Assembly: GCF_000142905.1 (NCBI RefSeq) | Contig: NW_013657668.1 | Location: forward strand, 498,822-562,821 | DNA: 64,000 nucleotides | Direction of reading: 5' to 3' | DNA from: Thecamonas trahens ATCC 50062 | Lineage: Eukaryota > Apusozoa > Apusomonadida > Apusomonadidae | Shown: positions 61,261 to 64,000 of the stretch, piece by piece | Layout of the letters: each line of letters starts with the position of its first letter | Position numbering within the stretch: position 1 is the first letter of the stretch | Notes under the pieces: generated by a model | The model's input: only the letters and a program-made list of their open reading frames with translations | The model's database searches: none | What the model was told of the DNA's origin: nothing | Made by a program: the position numbers and the translations under genes

Positions 61261-62379
61261 CAGACAACTGCACTCTAGCCCACCACTGCATTGCATATCG
61301 ATTACCCTTGTCCTCTCTTGTTCTTCCTCGCCCTGACCAGTCCACAGGCTTCGTCGTCTGGCTCGGTGATCGCAGTTGGGAGGGCTGGCGATGAGCAGGC
61401 CGGCGGGGGCTGCGATGGGCAAGGCCGGAGGAGGGAGGGGAGGATTGGGTTGGAGGGCAGACTGGTAGTCATTGCTATTGCTGTGGCTATCCGTATGCAT
61501 CGTCTCCAATGCCCTGTCGATGGCGAGCTTGCTCTCGGTGGCGCCGGCGATGGTCGGTCGGCGGCGGGCGGCGGTCGGCGGCGAGCAGCAGGCGGCCGGC
61601 AGCGATGCTGTTGACGGGATGGCGTCGGCTAATGTGCGCATCGGCGCGCAGGGAGTGGGTGGATATGTTTGTACGGGTAGTGGGTATGTGTGGTGTGAGT
61701 GTGGTGATTGTGGGTGGGGATGGTGGGGAGTGGGGGTCGGATATGGGCCCGCGGCAGGGAGTCAGCACCTTCGAAGGGACACAGGGTCAATAACTTGGGC
61801 CTCAGGTGGCAGAACTCGGATTCTGGAATACTACAGCTGTGGATTGGAGACTGTACAAGGGGGTAGTGTGGGCGTGTAATAGAGTAGAAGTGAAATTCGA
61901 TTTGGCATATCTTGCAATGAGGTTGATGGGGGGCATGTGCGAGGTCGGGCGGTCGAGGACGGGCTCGACCACCTAGGCAAAACAAGCCGACGCGGAAATG
62001 AGCCGAGGAAGATGGGTGTCGATGACGACGATATTGATACTGGTGCTAGTGCATGGCGAGTGAAAACCTTGGGTGTGGTCGCGGGTTGTGTAGCTAGTGG
62101 TGGGAGGGAGCTAGGTGGTGATGAAGGTGGGCTGAACGGACGAGCGGGCGGCGGCTGGCGGCTGGTGGTCGGCGAGGCGGAGCAGCTGAGGGGGCTGGGT
62201 CGGGACTGGGTGGCTCGAAATTGCTGTTGGTTGGACGATGGGCAGCATGACTGGTGATGGTTGAGGGGTGGCGGTGTCGTGGGCGAGGATGAGGATGGGG
62301 GTGAGATGGAGCGGGAGAGACGAGGAGGACGAGGAGGAAGAGGAAGCCGAGTGCGCGATAGGGTGGTGATGGGTATGGC

Positions 62380-62700
62380 CATAGCATGGGGGTGGGAGTT
62401 GCAGCTGGAATGGGAGTGGTGGTGGTGGAGTAGAGGTGGGGGTGGTCGTTTGTGGTGACGGGTGGTAATGAGTATGGTAGGGGGGATGAGGGGGGTCGTG
62501 ACGTGGGTGACGGGACGGGCGAAGCGGTGGTGGATATGGCGATTGGGCTTGAGCATTGATGAAGGTGCGTATGATACGGCTAATGGGTGTGTGTGGGGTG
62601 TGGGCGATAGGGGCGGCGGGTACTTGGCCGGCAGAGGGAAGGCGGCGGACGTCAATTGAGTTGAACGTTGAATTAATTGAAGAAAAGCCGGAACCAGCAT
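62380..62700. repeat. Subtelomeric duplication, copy B
   Basis: Collinear partner of 60930-61260. Both contain gcatggg…tggtggag…ggtttgtggtga-like sequence, gagtatggtagggggga and gggtacttgg in that order. Confidence 0.65.
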
Positions 62701-63607
62701 CAAACGAGGCAATGACGTCCACAACAACAACCAAAGATCATACATGACTTGCACAGCACACGTAAAAGTAAGCCCACAGGGACTGGACAAAGCTAGCAGG
62801 CAATGGGATGGACTCGGGTGACGTTCAGGTCGATGACGCAGGGCGCGGTTGATCGATCAGATCTGCAGATCAACCACCACCACGACACAACAGGGTCAAC
62901 ACAAAATACATTGCATGAACAACTATTGACCATAGCCAACGACAACAAAGTTGAGAATCGATAGTGTAGTGAGCAAGGGCCGAAGATGGACGTCGGAGTC
63001 AAGGTCGATGAAAACAGGAGAATCAAGAACAATTGAAGCATGACGAATAATGATAAAAGCAACAACAAGAGCGAAAGGAATGATAAATGGGAATGCGTGT
63101 CGATTGTAGTCAACCATCAAAGGCAAGAGCAACCACAGCAGAACATGAAGGCAGACAATAGCAAACTCAAAGCATGCGGAAACATGAACGGCAAGGAACA
63201 AAGAACATGGTCAGCCGACGAGAACAGAAGCAGAAAGAATCGAATGATCAATTGACAATAATCAATAACAATCAATTGAATGTCAAACAATCGAACGAGT
63301 GACGAGTGGCGAATCATGAAAATGTTGAATGACATTCATGTCAAACAACAACCCGCACATGCCACTCGGCCGAGCAAGTGACACGGGCAAGTGTCAATGG
63401 AGGGATGGGGATAGTGAATCAGCATCAAAGACTCAATTCAAGCCCATGCCCAGCCATTCGCATGGTGGGATGGAGGATGAGTATGGTGGGGTGGGTGGGA
63501 CTGTGGATGTGGGTCATGGATGGGATGGGAAGGGGTGGCCAGGAGGCTGTGATTGGCAAGTAAAGTGAGTGGTGGTCGGTGGGGAGGTATGAAGTGGGGC
63601 TAGGCTT

Positions 63608-63647
63608 GATGAGGCATCAGCTAGGGATGACGAGGCATCAGCTAGGG
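63608..63647. repeat. 21-bp direct repeat at subtelomere-telomere junction
   Basis: gaggcatcagctaggg occurs at 63611-63626 and 63632-63647. The second copy runs directly into TTAGGG repeats. Confidence 0.9.
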
Positions 63648-64000
63648 TTAGGGTTAGGGTTAGGGTTAGGGTTAGGGTTAGGGTTAGGGTTAGGGTTAGG
63701 GTTAGGGTTAGGGTTAGGGTTAGGGTTAGGGTTAGGGTTAGGGTTAGGGTTAGGGTTAGGGTTAGGGTTAGGGTTAGGGTTAGGGTTAGGGTTAGGGTTA
63801 GGGTTAGGGTTAGGGTTAGGGTTAGGGTTAGGGTTAGGGTTAGGGTTAGGGTTAGGGTTAGGGTTAGGGTTAGGGTTAGGGTTAGGGTTAGGGTTAGGGT
63901 TAGGGTTAGGGTTAGGGTTAGGGTTAGGGTTAGGGTTAGGGTTAGGGTTAGGGTTAGGGATAGGGTTAGGGTTACGGTTAGGGTTAGGGTTAGGGTTAGG
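63648..64000 (+). repeat. Telomere, (TTAGGG)n, about 59 units
   Basis: Perfect TTAGGG hexamers, G-rich strand 5'->3' toward the right end, so this is a right chromosome end. Two variant units, ATAGGG at 63960-63965 and TTACGG at 63972-63977, lie near the distal end. The array is cut by the window or assembly end. Confidence 0.98.

Larger units (their letters stand above)
60746..63607. other. Subtelomeric gene-free region
   Basis: G-rich, T/G-biased DNA without stops on the C-rich strand, so long but low-complexity ORFs appear with no motifs. A collinear duplicated block lies inside (about 60930-61260 and 62380-62700). From about 62900 to 63350 composition changes to A-rich (many AACAAC and AATCAA words). 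No gene is supported. Confidence 0.5.

Noticed and set aside
61831-62790. 319-aa Pro/Ser/His-rich minus-strand ORF in the subtelomere
   Set aside because: Made of translated C-rich simple sequence, overlapped by equally open frames, with no motif.

Overview
This is nuclear DNA of a GC-rich, gene-dense, intron-poor unicellular eukaryote, at the right-hand end of a chromosome: the window closes in about 59 TTAGGG repeats (63648-64000). Eukaryotic features include a spliced selenoprotein glutathione peroxidase, an HSF-type transcription factor, HYPK, a full-length ABCC transporter and very large secreted or membrane proteins built from sushi, FG-GAP, IPT/TIG and Big_5-type modules. This mix suggests an apusomonad-like protist close to opisthokonts, such as Thecamonas. 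That name is an impression from memory and was not checked.

Layout. 1-153: first codons of an SR-rich protein running off the left edge. 401-710: a 40-bp minisatellite. 788-2635: class-3/DAG-type lipase. 2646-4940 and 5174-6819: two LRR proteins. 7013-7972: a heliorhodopsin. 7984-13768: a 1.9-kaa FG-GAP/beta-helix/multi-TM receptor-like protein. 13940-14936: HSF. 16011-17107: selenocysteine glutathione peroxidase. 17360-21619: ABCC transporter. 21626-33102: a giant (about 3,825 aa) sushi/Big_5/IPT/multi-TM protein. 33597-34026: an 11-bp minisatellite. 34236-35687: SH3 protein. 35968-37866: coiled-coil protein. 37877-38290: small Cys-containing unknown. 39110-40681: guanine deaminase. 40854-41320: assembly gap. 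41327-42607: longin-like protein. 42618-45406: bacterial-type MutS with a possible mitochondrial leader. 45833-46362: HYPK. 46478-47923: single-pass FG-GAP protein. 48763-54021: receptor with two pseudokinase domains. 54080-60690: kinase-like/nucleotidyltransferase/PI-kinase-like/LRR/beta-propeller protein. 60691-63647: gene-free subtelomere with a duplicated block and an AT-richer stretch.

Three window-wide patterns stand out. (1) Convergent genes nearly touch: five pairs have stop codons only 6-11 nt apart. (2) C-homopolymer or C-rich tracts lie upstream of start codons, always with C on the coding strand. (3) Many long genes are broken by apparent single missing bases, often at homopolymers and always in the same direction. 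This looks like systematic base under-calling in the assembly rather than biology. The genes should be read across the breaks.

The strongest biological leads are the heliorhodopsin, whose Schiff-base Lys is kept while the helix-3 counterion Glu is replaced by Ala and a Glu appears in helix 2; the tandem pseudokinase receptor; the five-module kinase-like/NTase/PI-kinase-like protein; and two receptor-like proteins that share a Cys-rich plus multi-TM module behind unrelated ectodomains.
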